Below are positions 1 to 10,800 of a stretch of 64,000 nucleotides of DNA, one piece after another. Position numbers and translations under genes: made by a program. The stretch covers positions 3,457,900 to 3,521,899 of the forward strand of contig CM049322.1 in NCBI GenBank assembly GCA_026874595.1, written 5' to 3'. A model generated the notes under the pieces. The model was not told the origin of the DNA. It saw only the letters and a program-made list of their open reading frames with translations, and searched no databases. The number at the start of each line of letters is the position of its first letter. Position 1 is the first letter of the stretch. Origin of the DNA: Sipunculus nudus. Lineage: Eukaryota > Annelida > Sipuncula > Golfingiida > Sipunculidae.

Positions 1-239
1 ATTCTTGGGGATACTTCGGAGCCGCATAGCTCCAAGGATATGGGTAACAGAGATCTAATTTCAGGTTTCAAGGAGATTTTTCATGGACCTCCCAGGATAT
101 CAAATGAGAAGATTTCAGATCCTGCGGTTACGATTTGTGCCCTGTTAACGGACGGCAAGACGGCCGGACGGCCTGACAGACGACGAACAAAGGGTGATCG
201 CTAGAGCTCAGATGGCTTTCATACAGCTGAGCTAAAAAC
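1..239 (+). repeat. End fragment of the AGCTCAG/CAGCTGAGCTAAAA tandem-unit element
   Basis: Same sequence family as the units at 57.1-60.3 kb: GGGTAACAGAGATCTAATTTC, then ACGATTTGTGCCCTGTTAACG, then a GACGG-rich stretch and the end CAGCTGAGCTAAAAA. It continues left of the window. Confidence 0.85.
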
Positions 240-578
240 GACCCATAACGTAATAACGGCCCATAATGTAATAAAAAACGGCCCATATTGCATTAACCAT
301 ACCCTGCACATATTGTAATAATATCGCAGGTGAGTAAAACGGCCAAAAATTTTATAATTCACACAAATAAGTTTAAGCAATTCAAATATTAATTCAATTG
401 ACACGAATGTGTAAGTGAACATACAAGTATGAAAAACCACTGGGTTTAAATAACGACTATCTGTTTAAAACAGTGACCAAGCTTACATGAGCGAAATATA
501 GCCATGATTAAATTTTATCCTTTTGTTTAATCAGTGTTTATATCGGACAATAAAGTATTTAATCAGGAAAACAGGATA

Positions 579-616
<38 letters not shown>

Positions 617-754
617 GAACGATTCTAGTATTTTGGCGTCTGTATGAAACCCAACAAAACACGTACTGAATGTAATTTTGATTTGCTGAAAACATTTAAA
701 TATTTCTCCTGGGAACATTTCTAGAATTTAATTAAGCGCCTGAGTCCATTAAAG

Positions 755-831
<77 letters not shown>

Positions 832-1267
832 CCAAAATGTAAATATTTAATTTATTTTCTTTTTTCTTTTAAAAAGATGAAAATTTAAATTTATTGCGTT
901 TTCCTCTCTGTATCATTGTGCTCTCAAAACCCCCTTAGATTTATAAATTATAAATGTATAGGTACTGCTGCAATTTGTCCTGTGTCAATCCACGGACTGA
1001 CTGCCATCGAGAAGAATTCGGGGGATCATATTATCTTATATTCTATGGTAAGAAAAACAATCAAAAGTATTTTGGTGCACATATTTGCATAGGTTAAGAT
1101 GTGTTAGGTCAATATATATAAAAGAGCTTTCAACACACGTATATTTGAAGTTAAAACGTGGATGCGTCATTCGTGCGCTTCAAGAGGGACACTGATACAA
1201 TTTAATCTTTAAAAACTAATATTACGTCGGAATAACAATACAACAATTTGAAAATGCCGGTTTCTGT
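240..1267. other. AT-rich spacer with TA microsatellites
   Basis: Contains (TA)n at about 581-614 and 758-829 and short AACGGCCCATA-type repeats at 236-300. No coding sequence is supported. Confidence 0.6.
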
Positions 1268-1570
1268 GTTCTAGATGTAGCGCACAGGGCTCAGGGCAGG
1301 GAGATGGTGAGTTCAAATCTCAGCCGAGGGTCGGTGAGATTTTTCATGGTCGGCCCCCATCCAGGGTGAGCGCTTTGCAAAATGGCTGTGCCCCACAGCC
1401 GTGTATCACTCGTGAAGGGCAGCAAACGTCCGTCTGCGAATCCTGTGCTGTTGTCCATTGTGTTTTCTCTGCTTTTTGCATTGTTCCGACTTGCTTGTGT
1501 GTCTGCGTTGGAACCTCACCAAAGAAACTGAATTTTGAGACGACGTCCAAACAGAAGGGGCGGTTCACAT
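1268..1570 (+). mobile_element. tRNA-derived SINE-like element
   Basis: TAGCGCACAGGGCTCAGG, then GGTGAGTTCAAATCTCAGC (box B-like) and GTGAGATTTTTCATGGTCGG resemble a tRNA-derived SINE head. The same head occurs inverted at about 5310-5465. The tail past 1400 is unclassified. ORFs on both strands here are short and not credible. Confidence 0.5.
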
Positions 1571-1834
1571 GACGACATGACGGGTTCGGCTTCAGAGGTC
1601 CACAACAATATCTTGAGTAAGAATATTAGATTTAATAAAGACATGTCTTTTTAATCGACGAATTTCAGTGATCAACCTTTTTTTATATATTTTAAAATAG
1701 TCATCGACTTATGACTGTTAAGACCGGCTGATAACTGAGTAGTATAACAAGAGAGCACAGTTTGCTCACCAATTATGTGGTTTATGTTACCGCAGTTAAA
1801 TGTTCTGTCATTCTTCAGCGATCTTCGAAATAAG

Positions 1835-1884
<50 letters not shown>

Positions 1885-2586
1885 CCAGCTTGAGCATTCA
1901 TCTTCTGATGCATTTCTTTAATTTCAATTTTTATTCTTAAAAAATTAATTAATGCCTAGGCGAAAGCTAAATACCTGCTAAGGTCGGTCCATGTGAATTA
2001 GAAAATATATATATATATATATTACAATAATGCCTTGGTTTGTAAGTAAAGCTCCGATCCCACAGTCCCTGCTGATGTATTAGCAAAATGTGGGTGACGT
2101 ATAACATAGTATTACCCCTAACAAATTTGGCCCATGTTCATTTGAGTAATATTAATTGCAACAAGTTTATTCTTACATAGGTAGGTTTACCTTGAAGACC
2201 TTGTCAGTGATGTTTTTTGCATTTGAGAACCAGAATTGGATGGGGAGTAGGGGGGGGGGGGCATTTAGTATTGTTAAAGGTATAAATGCTAGATTGATGT
2301 GAGAAATTTATGAAAATGGTTTAAATGTATAGCAGAGGCAGATAAAAGGGGTTTCGGACGCCCGCCCCCTTCAGCCGCCGACACTTTTTTCAAGGATTTC
2401 ATTTCATTACAACATTAAGTACATTGCGCAAAAATTTAGTATGCATCGATAATATCCATGCTAAATATAAAAAAAAAACCGAAGGCAGTTGTCCGTGAAA
2501 CATATTTTATATTTTTATATGTGGATCTGGTTTTGTGGTGTAATATCCGTGAAGCGGTATTGTACATATGAACATAAAGTACTATA
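1571..2586. other. Spacer with TA runs and a poly-G tract
   Basis: (TA)n at 1839-1880 and 2004-2022, and a G run at 2251-2260. Nothing else recognised. Confidence 0.5.
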
Positions 2587-2631
2587 GTATATGCGTGAAA
2601 ATCACTCATGTGGCGATTTTCACGCATATAC
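2587..2631. repeat. Perfect 17-bp inverted repeat (hairpin)
   Basis: GTATATGCGTGAAAATC at 2587-2603 and GATTTTCACGCATATAC at 2615-2631 are exact reverse complements with an 11-base loop. A third copy of the right arm type (TTTTTTCACGCATATACAC) follows near 2696. Confidence 0.9.
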
Positions 2632-2751
2632 GCACGTACGCACATACGCTGACGGACACATGGAAACATCCCAGTTTCAATATCATATGACCGATTTTTT
2701 CACGCATATACACACATACGCATATACGCGCAAATGGAAACGCTGCTTGAT

Positions 2752-3730
2752 CCATTGCGAGGCAGTTACATTGAGGCTGATACACTGTGAGGCTGATGCA
2801 CTGCGAGGCAGTTACACTGAGGCTGATACACTGTGAGACTGATACACTCTGAGGCTGATGCACTTTGAGGCTGATATACTGTTAGGCAGTTACACTGAGG
2901 CTGATATACTGTGGGGTTTATACTCTGTGAGGTTGATACACTGTGCGGCGGATACAATGTGAGGCTGATACACAGTGAGGCTGATACACTGTGAGACTGA
3001 TACACACTGAGGCTGATACACTTTGAGGCTGAAACACTGTGATGCTGATGCACTGCAAGGCAGTTAAACTGAGGCTGACATACTGTGAGTTTGATATACT
3101 GTGAGGCTGATACACAGTGAGGCTGATACACGGTGAGACTGAAACACTGTGAGATTAATACACCGGGAGACCGATACACATTGAGGTTGATACACTGTGA
3201 GGCTGATAAACTGTGAGGCTATAACACTGTGAGGCTGATACACTGTGAGATCGATACACTTTGAGGCTAATACACTATGAGGCTGAGGCACTGCGAGGCA
3301 GTTACACTGAGGCTGATACATTGTGAGGCTGATACACTGTGAGGCTGATGCACTGTGAGGATGATACACTGTGAGGCGGATACACTATGAGGCTGATACA
3401 CTGCGAGGCTGATGCACTGCGAGGCAGTAACACTGAGGCTGATCCACTATGAGGCTGATACACTGTGAGACAGTTACACTGACGCTGATACACTGTGAGG
3501 CATTGACACTTAGGTTGATACACTGTGAGGCTGATACACTGTGAGGCTGATGCACATTGAGGCTGATGCACTGTGAGGCAGTAACACTGAGGCTGATATA
3601 CTGTGAGGCCGATGCACTGCGAGACAGTTACACTGAGGCTGATACACTGTGCGGTGGATGTGTTGTGAGGCTGATACACTGTGAGACCGATACACTATGA
3701 GGCTGATACTTTAAAGTCGATACACCGGAC
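2752..3730. repeat. 16-bp minisatellite, array B1
   Basis: Unit GAGGCTGATACACTGT, about 60 diverged copies, some shortened by two to three bases. It ends with GTCGATACACCGGACGAG, also found (as GTCGATACAGGGGACGAT) at the end of array B2. Minus-strand ORFs over it are repeat artefacts. Confidence 0.93.
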
Positions 3731-5023
3731 GAGTATGTGGGAGGATTTATATTCATTTATTTATTTATTTTTTATTTATTTTGGCAAGTCTGTCTTAGAG
3801 GATTTCCACTTTTGGACATTCTCATATGCATCATATAAAACTGACTACGGAATTCGCGTCTTTAATAGTTCTTCTATGCTATTAGCCCTGGCAAATTTGT
3901 AAAACCCAAACTTGTAAATTAAGCAACAAATAATTACAAGAACACCCGAAAACACGTTATTTATCATAAAGTATTTCACATTATTTGATAATAAGTATAA
4001 CAGATACTTGTATGGCTGATCAGTACCGGCTCCAAGTTTTTTTTTAAACGGTTCATCACAATCCGGGCCGCTGATTCACTCGCATACTTGTCAATATGGA
4101 ATTTCCGATTTATTCATGGGCGGATCCTGGATTTCCAAAAGGGGAGGGTCCAGTCACGAAATTTTCATAGGAAAAAGTAAAAAAGTTCCCAGATCCAGGA
4201 AGGGAGGGGTCCAGGCCGGAAAACATGGTTTGAACTCCTGAGAAAAAGACTGTAGCGGGTCAAAAGAGGAGGTCCAGACCCATTAATTTGACCCCTTCCC
4301 CCTCTTTATCTGCCACTGATATTCATATTATTATCTTAAAAGATAGTTACTGGGTATCAATTAAAATCAGATTTTTTTTTCAGAACTTCGTGATCAAAGC
4401 ATGCAGAATAAAAGAAAACAACTTGCACATACCAGTGATATAATTACTTTATTTACATCCTGTATATGGAGTTATGATTATGTTTTCGATATCACCACTG
4501 ATGGTAGCTTTTTAATTTGATAATGAGCAGCAGCCAGGAGATGACATTTACGTCTTCTTTATTAACAACATTTTAATAATGTTAAACTTTAATGTGTGGT
4601 GATAATATGTAGGCCTGTTCTATGTACAAATCAATAAACACACATTCTGACAGGGCAGGTATGCATAAAATCCCGGATACGTGCCAGGTGTAAAGTAAGG
4701 AATATAAAATGCAGAATCTTGCTAAAATAACAAAACTTCACAAAATTCCTCCGTCAAAAAACTAGGATCGATACTACATAACATGTACGTGTTACCATGG
4801 GGATAGGCCTATATACCCGTTACCATGGGGATATATACGCGTTTCCACGCGAATATCAGCGAACAAGCATGTACTTGGGATTTTAATTAGCGCGAATTTT
4901 TAATACACATATTACATGAACTTGGTATCGTTCATAAGGATTTTTAGTATTTTGAGGAAATTTTAACAACCATAGGCCTACTTTGGTCCACAGGCCAATA
5001 CAGTATGAAATGTTATATGCTTC
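3731..5023. other. Left copy of the duplicated NLR flank, part 1
   Basis: Aligns in order with 23221-24183: TGTGGGAGGATT, then ACTCGCATACTTGTCA, the GGATCC element, ACTGGGTATCAA, AAAGCATGCAGAATAA, ATTAACAACATTTTA. Divergence is clearly higher than in the NLR part. No coding sequence. Confidence 0.7.
4112..4322. mobile_element. MITE-like element of the GGATCC-CCACTGATA family
   Basis: Starts near TGGGCGGATCCTGGATTTCC and ends CTGCCACTGATA. Related copies lie at 23457-23639 and 31464-31651. Inner sequence is purine-rich and then pyrimidine-rich, able to fold back. Confidence 0.55.
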
Positions 5024-6101
5024 CCGTGGCGGATATAGAGGGGAGCCCCCCCCCCCCCCCCCCTTCAGCTGTAACATCTGTCATTTTATCGAGTTCTTTT
5101 CCATTTGTTCGTAATATTTTTTTTTATTTTTTTATCTTTTTATTCCATAGCTTTAAGATTATTATGTTTATTGAGGATATTAATGAACAGCTATGTGATT
5201 TACTCCATTAAGATAGCATACAAATATATACCAGTATATTGAGAGAGGGAGTCTTTCCACATGCTGCTAGGTTTTATCACCCAGGAATCCCCCCCCCCCC
5301 CCCCCCCTCATTCGCCTGTGGGAGATGCACGGCCTTCCCATCAGCCTACACAGCTCTCAGCTTGGGCTGGAGTTGACCGTGAAAAATCTCACGGCTCCTC
5401 GGCTGATACTCAGACCCACGCTCTGTGCTCTGCTGTCCGGGTCCTGTGCGCTGCCTCGACCACAGAAGCCGGTAAAATGCAAAGTTTGACATAAGAACTA
5501 AACGTATCATTTATTTAACCACGAGTACCACATTTTGAATAATGCCATTTTGCAAGTTATAGACGTAGATGCGTATTTTACAGTTGACATCAAAATTTTA
5601 CGAACTATTGAATGTTTGGACTTTACAGTTTATTATCCCCAATTTTGCAGAAATATAAATATTAAAGCCGGCAACACATTAACCCCAACCCCTTAAAGTT
5701 TGAACACATTATGCAAATAAGAAATAGTATTTGAGAAAGAGAAAATCCTCGTAATCTTTTGATAAAGGTGCTTCAAAATGTCCTCTTTTTATTGCCTATT
5801 TTAAAAATTTCACTGATATATATTTTCCCATACACTCCCCATGTAAATATAATAATCTTTAATAATGACATGGCTCTAGATTTTATTAATATTTCCATAA
5901 GGTTAAGTGTATTACGTGTATCACATTATATAAATATATATACACACATAATATAGGCCTATATATATATATATATAATATACATATATATATTACAAAA
6001 CAAAAAAATTAAGAACTTCGTTTTGATAATAGTTAATACCCATAAAACGCCAATTCAACATTAGCGCTCCCTTGTTCGCGATTTTCTGGATCCGCCACTG
6101 G
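5024..6101. mobile_element. 1.08 kb TIR element inserted in the duplicated flank
   Basis: Begins CCGTGGCGGATA and ends TGGATCCGCCACTGG (imperfect terminal inverted repeats). It is flanked by CTTC at 5020-5023 and 6102-6105. The empty site is seen in the other duplicate at 24180-24200 as TATATGCTTCTGATCTGG. It carries two poly-C tracts and a SINE-like copy, and no transposase ORF. Confidence 0.75.
5310..5465 (-). mobile_element. SINE-like copy, inverted, nested in the TIR element
   Basis: The minus strand reads GCGCACAGGACCCGGACAGC, then TATCAGCCGAGG and GTGAGATTTTTCACGGTC, matching the head of the element at 1268. Confidence 0.5.
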
Positions 6102-6770
6102 CTTCTGATCTGGCATTGCCTAGAATGTGTGTGTTGGGGGGGGGGGGGGGCAGACAGAGTGATCTCGGATAAATGCTATTGTATTCACACAGTCTCAAAT
6201 ATATTGTTAGGAAATAAAATGTAAATATATACAAATGTATATGACAATTTCAAGTCACTGAATAAACAAAAAAGACATCATTTTCTCAAGACCCCCCCCC
6301 CCCCCCCCGTTCGTGAACAGAGTCCGCCGCTCGCTGTCAACAACTTGTACTTTTCCCGGGAGCCGCACGTGCATGAACTCAGTGACCCCGAGATCTGTCA
6401 GCCGCTGATAGTGAGGACAGAATGAAATACAAAATAAATACAAAAAGAAAAAAGAAAAGTCTCTCTGGTTCAGTGAAATCAACAAACAAGTTCACAATGT
6501 ATACAATAAAAATGACACTTCAGAGGACAGATGTTCGTGGTACAGCGAGGATCCTTGTAAACTCTTTGGTCCAGTGTCGTTTTATTTTTGTCAGAACCAG
6601 TGAAGTGTCCGGGCCGCTGTAGCTCCACGGAGGTCATCAGGTACAGACGACCTGAACGTAAACATCAGACTGGTCATGTTTATGTCAGGATTATTACTGT
6701 TACCGGGATTTATAATGGATTACGATTTGAACAGTTCTGTCATGGCGGTCTGAGGTACGTAAAGTGTTGT
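6102..6770 (-). other. 3' UTR-like region of the truncated NLR copy
   Basis: This stretch aligns with 24186-24867 behind the intact gene. It starts at CTTCTGATCTGGCATTGCC and includes a poly-G/poly-C tract at both ends of the region and a shared block from 6420 to 6770. Identity is visibly higher than in the outer flank. Confidence 0.7.
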
Positions 6771-7861
6771 TTATATCGTCAGCTCCAGATCAGGACTTTT
6801 TTTTGACAGCGTCTGTTTTATTTTCTCCCTCGTTTGTGATGTGAGGCAGCAGTGACTGAGTGTGAGAGTAATGAGATGTGTGTCAGACAGACATTCTGTT
6901 AGTGAGTTGACAGACATCATGGTCAGGGGGGTCCCCCAAAAATCTAAATGATGTAGAGTCTTTATATGTCTGACTGATCTTATTACAGCCAGCAGGTCAG
7001 GAGAAGTGTCATCATCATCATCACCACCTATCAGTCTCTGTCCAGATCTAGTCTTCGGGTTAAACCCCCACACTTTGAGTGTTTGTATCGGGAAGTTTGT
7101 GAGTGTCAGGTCAAGTTCCTGTGTCATGTAACTCTCATCAACAGAACAAGGTGAACCAGACGACCTGCACAACCAGAGCCATGTTAATGATGGAGCGTTT
7201 AAATGTTGTAGTAGACGGAGATGTCTCTCATCATGTGACATCAGTGTAAGCTTGTTAAGCTGGTCAGCTTTCATGGAGAGATATTTAACATAAACCTGGG
7301 CAGGATATTTGTCTGTGATTTCTAACTCCATCACCTCAGGTAGGACCAGGTCAGCCTCACGATGTTCTGATAAATAACTTATCTGTAGTGAGGTGTACTT
7401 CTCCGCCATGTCGTCCTCATCACCACTTATTATATTTTCTATTTGTTTCTTTATGTCCTCTCCTCCCAGACCAGATACAAATGTGATGAGCATGGCCGAC
7501 TCTCTGAATGCCTGGGGCGAGCCACAGAAATGAAGTAAAAGTTCATTTTGTTTTGATTCATCACAGTTAACAATAAAAAAAGCTACAAACCACTCCTGAA
7601 TGGTTTTATGGAGAAATGAAACAGTTTTTTCTCTGGTAGGATGTTCTTCTTTCAGAAATCCAAGTTCCCAGGTTTCCTGACTGATAATTTTCATTGCGTC
7701 ATCATACTGGAATGTCAGTTCCAGTCTGTCTTTCATCATACCACCTGTTGCTATCTCTCCTAATTCCATGAAACATTTATGATATTTTTGCAGAACCACT
7801 GATAATTTGCTGACAGGTATTTTTTTCCTTTTCTCAAATCTACAACATGAATATTAAATAA
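6771..7861 (-). pseudogene. Truncated NACHT-LRR terminal exon (paralogous copy)
   Basis: The open frame ends at a TAA at 6773-6771 and matches the C-terminal half of the intact exon. It runs from YSCCRFE (after the NACHT core) through FLHKTIQEWFVAFF and the LRRs. Upstream, homology stops at about 7861: a TAA stands one codon before YSCCRFE and the 32-bp minisatellite begins. Walker A, Walker B and the lectin exons are absent. Near the C-terminus an in-frame loss of about 55 codons removes two LRRs. The Asp run is five residues instead of eight. The body is otherwise open, so the copy is young, converted or still partly used; a splice acceptor in the correct phase is not visible. Confidence 0.85.
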
Positions 7862-10800
7862 AATACTGACAACAAGGTGTGTTGTTGAAGGTACATACTG
7901 ACAACAAGGTGCGTTGTTGAAGGTACATACTGACAACAAGGTGTGTTGTTGATGATACATACTGACAACAAGGTGTGTTGTTGATGATACATACTGACAA
8001 CAAGGTGTGTTGTTGATGATACATACTGACAACAAGGTGTGTTGTTGATGATACATACTGACAACAAGGTGTGTTGTTGATGATACATACTGACAACAAG
8101 GTGTGTTGTTGATGATACATACTGACAACAAGGTGCGTTGTTGAAGGTACATACTGACAACAAGGTGTGTTGTTGATGATACATACTGACAACAAGGTGT
8201 GTTGTTGATGATACATACTGACAACAAGGTGTGTTGTTGAAGGTACATACTGACAACAAGGTGTGTTGTTGATGATACATACTGACAACAAGGTGTGTTG
8301 TTGAAGGTACATACTGACAACAAGGTGTGTTGTTGATGATACATACTGACAACAAGGTGTGTTGTTGAAGGTACATACTGACAACAAGGTGTGTTGTTGA
8401 TGATACATACTGACAACAAGGTGTGTTGTTGATGATACATACTGACAACAAGGTGTGTTGTTGATGATACATACTGACAACAAGGTGCGTTGTTGAAGGT
8501 ACATACTGACAACAAGGTGTGTTGTTGATGATACATACTGACAACAAGGTGTGTTGTTGATGATACATACTGACAACAAGGTGTGTTGTTGATGATACAT
8601 ACTGACAACAAGGTGTGTTGTTGATGATACATACTGACAACAAGGTGTGTTGTTGATGATACATACTGACAACAAGGTGTGTTGTTGATGATACATACTG
8701 ACAACAAGGTGTGTTGTTGATGATACATACTGACAACAAGGTGTGTTGTTGATGATACATACTGACAAGAAGGTGTGTTGTTGATGATACATACTGACAA
8801 CAAGGTGTGTTGTTGATGATACATACTGACAAGAAGGTGTGTTGTTGATGATACATACTGACAACAGGTGTGTTGTTGATGATACATACTGACAACAAGG
8901 TGTGTTGTTGATGATACATACTGACAACAAGGTGTGTTGTTGATGATACATACTGACAACAAGGTGTGTTGTTGATGATACATACTGACAAGAAGGTGTG
9001 TTGTTGAAGGTACATACTGACAACAAGGTGTGTTGTTGATGATACATACTGACAACAAGGTGTGTTGTTGAAGGTACATACTGACAACAAGGTGTGTTGT
9101 TGATGATACATACTGACAACAAGGTGTGTTGTTGAAGGTACATACTGACAACAAGGTGTGTTGTTGATGATACATACTGACAACAAGGTGTGTTGTTGAA
9201 GGTACATACTGACAACAAGGTGTGTTGTTGATGATACATACTGACAACAAGGTGTGTTGTTGAAGGTACATACTGACAACAAGGTGCGTTGTTGATGATA
9301 CATACTGACAACAAGGTGTGGTGTTGATGATACATACTGACAACAAGGTGTGTTGTTGAAGGTACATACTGACAACAAGGTGTGTTGTTGAAGGTACATA
9401 CTGACAACAAGGTGTGTTGTTGAAGGTACATACTGACAACAAGGTGTGTTGTTGAAGGTACATACTGACAAGAAGGTGTGTTGTTGATGATACATACTGA
9501 CAACAAGGTGTGTTGTTGAAGGTACATACTGACAACAAGGTGCGTTGTTGATGATACATACTGACAACAAGGTGTGTTGTTGAAGATACATACTGACAAC
9601 AAGGTGTGTTGTTGAAGGTACATACTGACAACAAGGTGTGTTGTTGAAGGTACATACTGACAACAAGGTGTGTTGTTGAAGGTACATACTGACAAGAAGG
9701 TGTGTTGTTGAAGGTACATACTGACAAGAAGGTGTGTTGTTGATGATACATACTGACAACAAGGTGTGTTGTTGAAGGTACATACTGACAACAAGGTGTG
9801 TTGTTGATGATACATACTGACAACAAGGTGTGTTGTTGATGATACATACTGACAACAAGGTGTGTTGTTGAAGGTACATACTGACAACAAGGTGTGTTGT
9901 TGAAGGTACATACTGACAAGAAGGTGTGTTATTGATGATACATACTGACAAGAAGGTGTGTTGTTGAAGGTACATACTGACAAGAAGGTGTGTTGTTGAA
10001 GGTACATACTGACAACAAGGTGTGTTGTTGAAGGTACATACTGACAAGAAGGTGTGTTGTTGAAGGTACATACTGACAAGAAGGTGTGTTATTGATGATA
10101 CATACTGACAAGAAGGTGTGTTGTTGAAGGTACATACTGACAACAAGGTGTGTTGTTGAAGGTACATACTGACAAGAAGGTGTGTTGTTGAAGGTACATA
10201 CTGACAACAAGGTGTGTTGTTGATGATACATACTGACAACAAGGCGTGTGGTTGATGATACATACTGACAACAAGGTGTGTTGTTGAAGGTACATACTGA
10301 CAAGAAGGTGTGTTATTGATGATACATACTGACAAGAAGGTGTGTTGTTGAAGGTACATACTGACAAGAAGGTGTGTTGTTGATGATACATACTGACAAG
10401 AAGGTGTGTTGTTGAAGGTACATACTGACAACAAGGTGTGTTGTTGAAGGTACATACTGACAACAAGGTGTGTTGTTGAAGGTACATACTGACAAGAAGG
10501 TGTGTTGTTGATGATACATACTGACAAGAAGGTGTGTTGTTGAAGGTACATACTGACAACAAGGTGTGTTGTTGAAGGTACATACTGACAACAAGGTGTG
10601 TTGTTGAAGGTACATACTGACAAGAAGGTGTGTTGTTGATGATACATACTGACAACAAGGTGTGTTGTTGAAGGTACATACTGACAACAAGGTGCGTTGT
10701 TGATGATACATACTGACAACAAGGTGCGTTGTTGAAGGTACATACTGACAACAAGGTGTGTTGTTGATGATACATACTGACAACAAGGTGTGTTGTTGAA

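Noticed and set aside
1344-1572. Cys-rich short ORFs on both strands
   Set aside because: They overlap a SINE-like element and each other; no conservation evidence.
2606-3695. Minus-strand ORFs of up to 137 residues (SVSASQCISLTVYQPH type)
   Set aside because: Artefacts of the 16-bp minisatellite; likewise those at 21816-22871.
7760-7860. Fusion of the repeat ORF to the NLR copy
   Set aside because: The frame that continues from the array into the NLR sequence is shifted, and the true NLR frame has a TAA one codon before YSCCRFE.
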